DNA of 32,412 nucleotides from an uncultured Cryomorphaceae bacterium (GTDB lineage: Bacteria; Bacteroidota; Bacteroidia; Flavobacteriales; Schleiferiaceae). The position numbers were made by a program, and so were the translations under genes. Below the pieces are notes generated by a model. That model was not told the origin of the DNA. It saw nothing but the letters and a program-made list of their open reading frames with translations, and ran no database searches. The stretch covers positions 1 through 32,412 of the forward strand of contig CAKZNE010000321.1 of NCBI GenBank assembly GCA_937129395.1, given 5' to 3'. Positions 23,353 to 30,695 of this stretch are shown in pieces; the first letter of the stretch is position 1, and each line of letters starts with the position of its first letter.

Positions 23353-24254
23353 TAAAACCTCCAAGCTTAAAAAAAGGAGATTGCATTGGTCTCATTTCTA
23401 CCGCTAGAAAAATTTCTAAAGAAGAGCTTGAACCCTCTATGAAAATTTTTGATAAATGGGGGCTGAAAGTGAAATTTGCAAGCCACCTTTTTGAGGTGCA
23501 AAATCAATTCGCTGGTTCTGACGAACAAAGACTTGCTGATTTGCAAGGATTTATAGACAACCCAGAGCTTAAAGCTATTATTTGTGTTAGGGGTGGTTAT
23601 GGAACGGTTCGAATTATTGACGAACTAAATTTCTTGTCCCTTTTAAGCAAGCCTAAATGGGTTTGTGGTTTTAGCGATGTAACGGTGCTTTTAAACAAAC
23701 TGAATAGCGTAGGAATTGAATGTTTACACAGCAGCATGCCTATTAGCTTTCCGAACAACAGTAAAGAAAGCATCGAAAGTTTGCGAAAAGTACTTTTTGG
23801 GGAAGAGCATATTATTAAAATCCCCAGCAATCCCTTAAATCGAAATGGTAAGGCGCGGGGAAAAGTTATTGGCGGAAATCTTTCCATCTTATATAGCCAA
23901 TTGGGTTCGCCAACAGCTTTTAATACAGAAGGGCAAATCCTTTTTATTGAGGATTTGGATGAATACCTCTACCATATAGATCGTATGGTATATAACCTCA
24001 AGAGAAATTCCTATTTTGAAAAATTAGCAGGATTAATTGTTGGAGGAATGTCTTCCATGAACGACAATTCAGTTCCCTTTGGCAGAAATGCTGAAGAAAT
24101 CATTTCAGATATTGTTAGGCCTTATAATTTTCCGGTCTGTTTTGGATTTCCAGCTGGACATGTTGAGGACAACCGCAGCTTAATTTTCGGTAGAAGAGCT
24201 AATTTGCTTGTTGGATACGAAGTGGAATTGGAATTTGAACATGGCCCAACATAA
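23349..24254 (+). CDS. LD-carboxypeptidase (S66 / LdcA family)
   Basis: 301 residues. Trims the terminal D-Ala from tetrapeptide murein fragments during peptidoglycan recycling. The S66 triad is visible: Ser109 (CGFSDVT), Glu201 (FIEDLDEY) and His271 (PAGHVEDN), with [11 protein letters not shown] at 81-91. The homologous N-terminus ([20 protein letters not shown]) begins immediately at the TTG at 23349, and no ATG occurs for 30 codons. So TTG is the real start and overlaps the pdxJ TGA as TTGA. No signal peptide: cytosolic. Confidence 0.92.
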   Translation: MIKPPSLKKGDCIGLISTARKISKEELEPSMKIFDKWGLKVKFASHLFEVQNQFAGSDEQRLADLQGFIDNPELKAIICVRGGYGTVRIIDELNFLSLLSKPKWVCGFSDVTVLLNKLNSVGIECLHSSMPISFPNNSKESIESLRKVLFGEEHIIKIPSNPLNRNGKARGKVIGGNLSILYSQLGSPTAFNTEGQILFIEDLDEYLYHIDRMVYNLKRNSYFEKLAGLIVGGMSSMNDNSVPFGRNAEEIISDIVRPYNFPVCFGFPAGHVEDNRSLIFGRRANLLVGYEVELEFEHGPT

Positions 24255-24594
24255 CGAGCTCGGAAAGCTAGGAGAAGAAAAAGCACAGGAATTTTTACTT
24301 GAAAAGGGATTTAAAATCCTTAAAACCAATTGGCGATTTGGAAAGGAAGAAATTGACGTTATCGCTGAAAAGGAAGATCATTTAGCTATTGTGGAGGTGA
24401 AATCTCGAATGTCTGGCGCCTTTGGAAGCCCCCAAGAATTTGTAGGAATAGGCAAAAGAAGGCATTTAATAAGAGCCGCTGATGCCTATGTGACTCAAAA
24501 TTCCGTTGAAAAAGACGTGCATTTCCATATTATCGGTATTATTTTCAAACCTAAATTGAAATTTATTTTTATCCCAGAAGCCTTCTACCCGTAG
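24241..24594 (+). CDS. YraN-family (UPF0102) putative endonuclease
   Basis: 117 residues from ATG 24241 ([19 protein letters not shown]), the family's normal N-terminus. The nuclease-fold signature is present: GEE near the start, EEIDVIAEKEDHLAIVEVKSR in the core (acidic residues and the ExK motif of the restriction-endonuclease-like fold). The function of YraN is not firmly known. It overlaps the end of the LD-carboxypeptidase gene by 14 bases, indicating one operon with pdxJ. The longer in-frame start at 24208 is not family-like. Confidence 0.92.
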   Translation: MAQHNELGKLGEEKAQEFLLEKGFKILKTNWRFGKEEIDVIAEKEDHLAIVEVKSRMSGAFGSPQEFVGIGKRRHLIRAADAYVTQNSVEKDVHFHIIGIIFKPKLKFIFIPEAFYP

Positions 24595-24606
24595 GGATTA
24601 CCCTAC
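24591..24606 (+). other. Stem-loop across the YraN stop codon
   Basis: GTAGGG (24591-24596) pairs perfectly with CCCTAC (24601-24606) around ATTA. No T-tract follows, so termination is uncertain. A CTACATT-like motif recurs three times in 24600-24690 without obvious meaning. Confidence 0.4.
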
Positions 24607-24704
24607 ATTCCTGATCGTCCCAAAAACTTCTTGACAGAATTTTCTTACATTATTGATTTCTATTTGTAGTCTTATTCCTACATTAGCCAAGACAATAAAA
24701 CGGT

Positions 24705-25505
24705 ATGAAAAATTTAGTACTTCTAATTTTAATAACAGCCAATTTCACCGGCGCCAAAGGGTCCGATCTTGACTCGGCAAATTATTCCAATACAGAAATC
24801 CAAGGGGATTTATATTTGAATCTAACTTTTGTAAAAATTGGTGAAAATCATGACACCTACAATTTGGAAAAAGCAATTGACGCCGCAAAGCTGTATCTAA
24901 AATCACAATTCAAGCCTTTCAAAATCAATTTTCATTTTCAAGCCACTATTGAAATGGAAATGTCTTCACAAAAACTTGTTTCGTCATGGAAGAAAAATAA
25001 CTTACCTCATTTCGAGGACGAGCTGGTGCTTTTTGTGTATCCAATTAAATCAGAAGAAAAGACAGGGCACAGCTACAGTTTTCTCGACAAATCATCAGAC
25101 ATTGGCCTTGTTCCTTATTATAATCAAGCAGAATTTAACCACTATGTATTAAAAAATATACTGCACATGCTAGGCGTAAATGTTGTTTCATTTGAAACCT
25201 GGAATGAAAACCAAGAAAATAGTTTTGCGTTTTTCGAAAGCAAGAAAACAACCCACGGGAATTGTTCTTTTGTTGTGGAGATTATTAGTTTAAATTCTTC
25301 AAAAAGGAAAAGAAAATCTTTTTTCAAAAAAAAGAAATCACTTAAAAGTTCGAATTTTCTAAATTCTCAGATTGCATGCCTAGCAAGAAAAAACATGAAT
25401 TTCAACCCAATCCTTTTGGCTAAAAAAACTTGCTTTTCGTTCCCTATTCCAGTCCAAACCGCAATTAACTCAAAGGCCTTTAGCACAATTACACAATTGG
25501 ATTAA
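24705..25505 (+). CDS. Secreted protein of unknown function, basic C-terminal tail
   Basis: 266 residues, not recognised with confidence. A signal peptide (1-19, ending TGAKG) indicates export. Residues 30-170 resemble the layout of a small metzincin-type metalloprotease (a DELVLFVYPI strand, a GLVPYY segment, then a helix NHYVLKNILHMLGVN), but the HExxH zinc motif is absent, so if related it is an inactive relative. Residues about 205-220 are extremely basic (KRKRK, KKKK), and the rest is low in similarity to anything I know, with scattered Cys. A frameshift in the homopolymer-rich stretch near 25318-25345 could have produced the odd tail. It stands alone between the pdxJ and rluB units. Confidence 0.6.
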   Translation: MKNLVLLILITANFTGAKGSDLDSANYSNTEIQGDLYLNLTFVKIGENHDTYNLEKAIDAAKLYLKSQFKPFKINFHFQATIEMEMSSQKLVSSWKKNNLPHFEDELVLFVYPIKSEEKTGHSYSFLDKSSDIGLVPYYNQAEFNHYVLKNILHMLGVNVVSFETWNENQENSFAFFESKKTTHGNCSFVVEIISLNSSKRKRKSFFKKKKSLKSSNFLNSQIACLARKNMNFNPILLAKKTCFSFPIPVQTAINSKAFSTITQLD

Positions 25506-25537
25506 TGAATAATAAGGAAATAGTCCATTTTAATAAA

Positions 25538-25545
25538 TAGCTTTG
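25538..25545 (+). promoter_or_regulatory. -7 box (TAGCTTTG) for the pseudouridine synthase gene
   Basis: An exact TAnnTTTG, 13 bp upstream of ATG 25559. No clear -33 element. Confidence 0.5.
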
Positions 25546-25558
25546 CAAAAAATTTGTA

Positions 25559-26434
25559 ATGCAAAAGCGAAATTCCAATAAGGGTCCAAAAAACTCCAAA
25601 CCTGGAAATTTTAAATCTAAAGGTGGCTCAAAACCTTTTAAGGCCAAAGCCCCAGGTACCAAACCAACCTATTCGAGACCTCCCCTTCCGAAAGCTCCAC
25701 CTAAACCTGAACTTGTAAATGAAAGTGGTGAAATTAGGTTGAACAAATTTCTAGCGCATGCTGGAATTTCCTCGCGTAGAGAAGCAGATAATCTTATTAA
25801 GTCTGGCCTAGTAGAAATTAATGGAAAAATTATCACCGAAATGGGCTACAAAGTAAAGCCCGAAGATGAGGTAAAGTTTAGTGGTGAATTGATCCGAGCG
25901 GAAAAAAAGGTCTACCTGGTTTTAAATAAACCAAAGGGATTTATTACAACCACGGATGATCCGAAAGCAAGAAAAACGGTAATGGAATTGGTTAGCGGTG
26001 CAGGGAAACAAAGATTTTATCCAGTTGGACGTTTGGATCGTAAAACAAGCGGCGTTTTAATGTTTACGAATGATGGAGATCTGGCAAAAAAGCTAACTCA
26101 CCCATCTCATGGGGCGCGAAAAATTTATGAAGTTTCATTGGACAAAGCCCTCACTGCTCAAGACTTAAAGAAAATTGCGGTTGGCTTAACCCTTGAAGAT
26201 GGTCTTATTGAAGTTGACGATATTCAATACATAGAATCCAAATCCAAAAACAATGTTGGCTTGGTAATCCACAGTGGAAGAAACCGAATTGTAAGGCGAA
26301 TCTTTGAAAGTTTGGATTACGAGGTTACTAAACTAGATAGAGTGTTTTTTGCAGGAATCACTAAGAAGAACCTCAATAGAGGGCAGTGGAGATATTTGAA
26401 CGAAAAAGAGGTAAGTTATTTACAAATGAAATAG
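25559..26434 (+). CDS. Pseudouridine synthase, RsuA/RluB/RluE family (RluB-like)
   Basis: 291 residues. Converts specific uridines of rRNA to pseudouridine. Residues 1-55 are a Lys/Pro/Ser-rich, disordered-looking basic extension common in Bacteroidota homologues, probably RNA-binding. An S4 RNA-binding domain occupies about 58-105 (IRLNKFLAHAGISSRREAD). The catalytic domain follows with VLNKPKGFITT and GRLDRKTSG (catalytic Asp160), then HPSHGARKIYEV and SGRNRIVRRIFE. The last motif (NRIVRRIFE) favours RluB-type 23S specificity over RsuA, but the target site cannot be fixed from sequence. Confidence 0.93.
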   Translation: MQKRNSNKGPKNSKPGNFKSKGGSKPFKAKAPGTKPTYSRPPLPKAPPKPELVNESGEIRLNKFLAHAGISSRREADNLIKSGLVEINGKIITEMGYKVKPEDEVKFSGELIRAEKKVYLVLNKPKGFITTTDDPKARKTVMELVSGAGKQRFYPVGRLDRKTSGVLMFTNDGDLAKKLTHPSHGARKIYEVSLDKALTAQDLKKIAVGLTLEDGLIEVDDIQYIESKSKNNVGLVIHSGRNRIVRRIFESLDYEVTKLDRVFFAGITKKNLNRGQWRYLNEKEVSYLQMK

Positions 26435-26473
26435 CTTAGAAAAAATTATAAAACAAGTCCGAAAAAAATTGCA

Positions 26474-26481
26474 TAGTTTTG
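26474..26481 (+). promoter_or_regulatory. -7 box (TAGTTTTG) for the 78-residue gene
   Basis: An exact TAnnTTTG, 27 bp upstream of ATG 26509, giving a predicted leader of about 22 nt that is almost pure A+T. Confidence 0.5.
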
Positions 26482-26508
26482 TGTTAATTAATACAAATTA
26501 TATTTAAG

Positions 26509-26745
26509 ATGGCAAAAGGGAAAGTTACACCAAGCGTTTTGGTAAACACCATAAGGTTGAACCAAAACAACAACAAATCCCTCAAGGCTCTTTTCTCAAA
26601 TCAATTCTTAGGCAAATTTTCTGTCGACGAATTAGAAGCTCTTCAAAAGAGCATCAACAAAGATTTGAAAAAGCGTGAAGGAAGAGTGATTCAAGAAAAA
26701 ATCAATTTTCTTGAAATGCACGGTTTTAAAGTGCAAAAATCCTGA
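26509..26745 (+). CDS. Small conserved-looking protein of unknown function (78 aa)
   Basis: 78 residues, no signal peptide, basic overall. Predicted mostly helical: an N-terminal segment (TPSVLVNTIRLNQNNNKSLKALF) and a charged helix (VDELEALQKSINKDLKKREGRVIQEKINFLEMHG). Not recognised. It has its own promoter box and a strong terminator, so it is an independent, probably well-expressed unit. The basic helix could bind nucleic acid, but this is only a guess. Confidence 0.7.
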   Translation: MAKGKVTPSVLVNTIRLNQNNNKSLKALFSNQFLGKFSVDELEALQKSINKDLKKREGRVIQEKINFLEMHGFKVQKS

Positions 26746-26766
26746 GAGGGAAAAAAAAAATCAGGT

Positions 26767-26801
26767 AACCCTGTACCTTAATTGGTATGGGGTTTTTTTT
26801 T
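26767..26801 (+). terminator. Rho-independent terminator after the 78-residue gene
   Basis: An 11-bp stem (26767-26777 with 26784-26794, including two G-T pairs) with the loop TTAATT runs into at least nine T. An unrelated run of ten A lies just upstream at 26751-26760. Confidence 0.9.
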
Positions 26802-26867
26802 GCTATGCACTAGCCTTTCAAACTTTTATATGATCTTTGACGTTCTTTAAGTATTTCCAAATATTTC

Positions 26868-29339
26868 ATGAAAAAGAAAATTAAAAAGGTTTTACTCTGG
26901 TCCCTATCCCTCTTTATATTGTTGCTCATTGTTTTTTCCAGCATCCTATACTTTAATAAGGACAAAATCCAAACAGCAATTCTCGATTACTTTCAAGAAA
27001 ACCTTGAGGTTCCGCTGGAGATTGGAGAAGCTGAAATAAGCCTCAGTAAATTCCCAAAAGCATCCTTAAAGTTTAATTCTATTTTCTCCCCCGGATTAAA
27101 AAACAACATCACAGACACCCTAATTGCGGCTGAAAAGGTTTTCTTTCTTTTTGACCTATGGGAAATTGTCAAAGGAAACCTGATCATTGAAGAAATTGAT
27201 ATTGAAAATGCAAACATCAATATCGTTCAATTAAAAAATGAATATAACAATTTTACAATATGGAAAAAATCTTCCTCCGCTGAAAATCAATTATTTACAC
27301 TATCACAAATTCAATTTTTTGATGTAAATTTTCGTCTTTTTGATCAAAGACAAAACCTAAATATCGAAATAGACATAATAAACAATAGCCTCTCAGGGAA
27401 TTTTTCCAAAACAATAATGGACATTCAAAGTCAAGGAAAATTTATTGTTCATGAGTTGATCACAGAAGGTTTTTCTTTAGCCAAACCAAAAGAGCTTAAT
27501 GCAAATTTTAGTATAAACATAAAAGACAATGAAGATCTATTTTTTTCTGGAGAAGCACAGTTGTTAAATTCGAATTTTACATTTGAAGGCCTGAACAAAA
27601 AGGATCAAATATCATTCGACATTTATTCCCAAGATTTAAAATTGCAAAATGCTGAATCTTTTTTAAGAGAACAGAAAATTATTGACCAACTGGAATGGGG
27701 TTTATCAGGCATGGCTGGTTGCGCATTTAACTACCATTCCAAAACAGCAGAAAAACCCACTTACAAGCTGAAATTCAATTCGGAGGACTCCAAATTACTC
27801 AAAACAAATGGCTTAGAAATCAGAAACTTAAATCTAAAAGGCAGCTATTCCCAAAATCAAAAATTCGACTTACTTCAATTAGAAAATTTTTCTGGTCAAA
27901 CACCTGATGGAGAATTAAGTGGAAACTTGAGCATCCAAGACTTAAACAATCCATTTTTAAAACTTAAGTTAAATTCTACTCTCAGTTTAGAAGAATTATT
28001 ACTCATAAATCCAATTGATACCATCAACAGCGCTGAGGGAAAAGTTAGGATAAGCTTAGATCTTGAAAACCAATTCAAATCATTCAAAAAAATAAGTTCA
28101 CGAGATCTAAAAAACATTAAAACCAATGGAAGTATAAGTTTAGATGCCTGTGAATTACAGTTCAAATCTTGGGAAAAACCTATTACTAAATTAAACGGCG
28201 ATTTAACCTTTAACAACCAACTCATTGATTTTACGCGATTGTTTTTCAAATTCAAACAAAGTGACGTCTATTTGGATGGAAGTTTTGCCAATGTGGTCAA
28301 TTATCTCGCAGTAAAGAATGAAAAATTAAAAGTGAATTGTAAGCTCACTTCACAAAACATACTCTTGGAAGACTTTATTAAAAGCGAATCCCAAGGAAAC
28401 GATTCTTACAATTTGAATTTCACCAATAACATACTTGTGGACCTTAATGTTGATGTTCAAAATTTTGAAATGAAGAAATTTTCCGCAAAAGACATTAAAG
28501 GGAACCTAATTATTAAAAATGGAATCATCAGCGTTGAAAATCTTCAACTGGATTCTGATGAAGGCCATTATGATGGAAACCTAAAAATCAATACTCGAAA
28601 TAAGGAACAATTTGCGATCGATGCCAATTTAGATTTTGAGGGAATTAATATTCATGGTTTATTTGAAAGCTTTGATAATTTTGGCCAATCAGCAATCACT
28701 TCTAGTAATATTTTTGGAACTGCAAAGGGACAGCTAATCTTTCGAGCTTTTTCGGACTCCCAACTTTCCATTTTCCCAGGCAGCATTTTACTTGAGTCCG
28801 ACATTAAAATAAGTGATGGTCACATTAAAGATTATGAGCCAATGTTGGAACTTTCAAAATTCTCCAACATTGAAGACCTTAAAGACGTGTATTTCCACTC
28901 CTTGGCAAATCATATTAGCATTAAAAACTCTGTGATCCATATTCCAATTATGAATATTGAAAGCAATGTTTTAAACCTTCAAATAAGCGGATCTCATGGC
29001 TTTGACAATGTGGTTGACTACCGCGTAAAGCTTAAGGCCAGCGACGCCTTGTTCAACAAAAGAAAAAAGAATAAAAAGCCCAATGAATTTGATGAACACC
29101 TTCAATTAAATGAAAGAAAGGATGATCATTTTATCTACATTAAGATGCACGGGCCATTGGAAAACATAAAAATTGAATTGGATAATAAGTCAATTGGAAA
29201 ATCCATAGGCCAAGATTTAAAGAATCAGAAAAAAGAGCTGAAAAATATTTTCAAAAAGGAAAAGAAGGATAAAAAAACAGACGATCCGGGTATCATTTAC
29301 GACTGGGACGATGATGATGACGGAGAAGAGGATAATTAA
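26868..29339 (+). CDS. AsmA-like inner-membrane/periplasmic protein
   Basis: 823 residues. A Lys-rich start, then one membrane helix (about 8-29: VLLWSLSLFILLLIVFSSILY) anchors the protein in the inner membrane, with the rest in the periplasm. The body consists of many beta-strand repeats with Asn/Leu/Gly patterns typical of AsmA-family proteins, which are thought to form elongated grooves carrying phospholipids between the membranes. An AsmA-like C-terminal region lies near 640-740 (IFPGSILLESDIKISDGHI). The tail is strongly basic, then acidic (DWDDDDDGEEDN). Start ATG 26868. It stands alone; a near-miss -7 box (GATCTTTG) lies upstream. Confidence 0.82.
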   Translation: MKKKIKKVLLWSLSLFILLLIVFSSILYFNKDKIQTAILDYFQENLEVPLEIGEAEISLSKFPKASLKFNSIFSPGLKNNITDTLIAAEKVFFLFDLWEIVKGNLIIEEIDIENANINIVQLKNEYNNFTIWKKSSSAENQLFTLSQIQFFDVNFRLFDQRQNLNIEIDIINNSLSGNFSKTIMDIQSQGKFIVHELITEGFSLAKPKELNANFSINIKDNEDLFFSGEAQLLNSNFTFEGLNKKDQISFDIYSQDLKLQNAESFLREQKIIDQLEWGLSGMAGCAFNYHSKTAEKPTYKLKFNSEDSKLLKTNGLEIRNLNLKGSYSQNQKFDLLQLENFSGQTPDGELSGNLSIQDLNNPFLKLKLNSTLSLEELLLINPIDTINSAEGKVRISLDLENQFKSFKKISSRDLKNIKTNGSISLDACELQFKSWEKPITKLNGDLTFNNQLIDFTRLFFKFKQSDVYLDGSFANVVNYLAVKNEKLKVNCKLTSQNILLEDFIKSESQGNDSYNLNFTNNILVDLNVDVQNFEMKKFSAKDIKGNLIIKNGIISVENLQLDSDEGHYDGNLKINTRNKEQFAIDANLDFEGINIHGLFESFDNFGQSAITSSNIFGTAKGQLIFRAFSDSQLSIFPGSILLESDIKISDGHIKDYEPMLELSKFSNIEDLKDVYFHSLANHISIKNSVIHIPIMNIESNVLNLQISGSHGFDNVVDYRVKLKASDALFNKRKKNKKPNEFDEHLQLNERKDDHFIYIKMHGPLENIKIELDNKSIGKSIGQDLKNQKKELKNIFKKEKKDKKTDDPGIIYDWDDDDDGEEDN

Positions 29340-29382
29340 TTTTCACATAACATTCTTTGGTAAAAGGTGCTGAATATCTAAG

Positions 29383-29390
29383 TATATTTG
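29383..29390 (+). promoter_or_regulatory. -7 box (TATATTTG) for the exonuclease-family gene
   Basis: An exact TAnnTTTG, 21 bp before ATG 29412. A TTTG lies at 29356-29359, slightly far (23 bp) for a -33 element. Confidence 0.55.
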
Positions 29391-29411
29391 CCGAAGAATT
29401 GAACCGGTTTG

Positions 29412-30695
29412 ATGAAATCCACATTTATCCTTGCTCTTACGGCTCTTAGTTTATTTCTTTCAGCTCAAAGCGAGAGACTTAGTATTGTCCAATATAACCT
29501 AATGTGGTTCCGAACCTCAGCACCCTGTACCCATAACCAAAGCGCCACGGCAAGAGATGGCGAGCTGGAAACGATTTTCAACTATTTGAGTCCAGATATT
29601 TTTATAGTTAATGAACTTGGTGCTAATCCATCCAACGCCCCTTTTATTAATAGTAGTATTCTTAATAAAAATTCCAACCGTTACCATCATGCAAGTTTCA
29701 CCAGCAACGGATCGAGCTTAAGCAACATGATGTTTTACGACTCTTCCAAGGTGGTGTTATATGATCAAGATTTTATTGAAAAAGATTTGTCCAACAATTC
29801 ACTCGTAAGGGGAATTGACGTTTATAAAATGTATTATAAGGATCCTAAATTTTCCCTTGGAGCTGATACTGTTTATTTCACCGTGATTACCGCCCATCTA
29901 AAAGCCGGAAGCACCAATGCAGATGTCTTTCAACGATTAGATGCCACAGAAGCCTTAATGGATTATTTAGAAAACTACTTGCATGATGAAAATGTGATTT
30001 TTGGTGGTGATTTTAATGTAAAAACGAATAGCGAACCAGCATTCTTAAAATTGGTAAACTACAGCAACGCACCCAATGAAAATTTCCTTGATCCTGTAAA
30101 TCAATTAGGAGCTTGGGGTAGTAATTCAAATTATGCCGCCTACCATACTCAAAGTACTAGAAGCGCTGCAAGCGGATGTCATTCTGGAGGCGGTTTAGAT
30201 GATCGTTTTGATTTTCTATTGATTTCTGATGAAATAAAAAACGGTACCAACAAGGTGAAATACGTACCTAACTCATACAGCACTATTGGTCAGGATGGCA
30301 ATCATTATAATAGCTCTGTAAATAGCGGCACAAACGGAAATGTTCCCTCCACGATTGCGGATGCCCTTTACGATTTTAGCGACCATTTACCAGTAAGGTT
30401 AGAGATTGACATTACAAAATCAAATATCGGTTTGGCCGAAAAGCCACTTGAAGAAAGAGTTGAATATAACAATCCAATACAGGATCAATTAAGAATCAAT
30501 TTTAAAATTGAGCTTAGCGAAAATGTTGAGATAAAAATATTGAACCTTACGGGTAGCGTTGTTTTTGAAGGGAGTTTAGAAGCCGGATCCAAAGAAAAAA
30601 TTTACAATACCCAAGCACTTGCAAAGGGGATTTATTTGATGAGTTTAAGATCCATGTCAGGCGAGGTTATTACCAAAAAGATTATTAAAAAATAA
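29412..30695 (+). CDS. Secreted endonuclease/exonuclease/phosphatase-family protein with T9SS sorting domain
   Basis: 427 residues from ATG 29412 (the preceding TTG codon is dispensable). Signal peptide 1-19 (ending FLSAQ). The EEP fold is complete: YNLMWF (Asn), the Glu in VNELG, TAHLKAG, GGDFNVKT (Asp and Asn) and the Asp-His pair in FSDHLPVRL. This supports a Mg2+-dependent phosphodiesterase such as an extracellular nuclease. Residues from about 350 form a T9SS type A C-terminal domain (NNPIQDQLRINF, LAKGIYLMSL, final KKIIKK), so it is exported across the outer membrane. Its last base is the first base of the next gene's ATG (TAATG). Confidence 0.88.
   Translation: MKSTFILALTALSLFLSAQSERLSIVQYNLMWFRTSAPCTHNQSATARDGELETIFNYLSPDIFIVNELGANPSNAPFINSSILNKNSNRYHHASFTSNGSSLSNMMFYDSSKVVLYDQDFIEKDLSNNSLVRGIDVYKMYYKDPKFSLGADTVYFTVITAHLKAGSTNADVFQRLDATEALMDYLENYLHDENVIFGGDFNVKTNSEPAFLKLVNYSNAPNENFLDPVNQLGAWGSNSNYAAYHTQSTRSAASGCHSGGGLDDRFDFLLISDEIKNGTNKVKYVPNSYSTIGQDGNHYNSSVNSGTNGNVPSTIADALYDFSDHLPVRLEIDITKSNIGLAEKPLEERVEYNNPIQDQLRINFKIELSENVEIKILNLTGSVVFEGSLEAGSKEKIYNTQALAKGIYLMSLRSMSGEVITKKIIKK

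Noticed and set aside
24597..24690. CRISPR-like or regulatory direct repeats (CTACATT three times)
   Set aside because: The units are too short and irregularly spaced to be more than chance in A+T-rich DNA.
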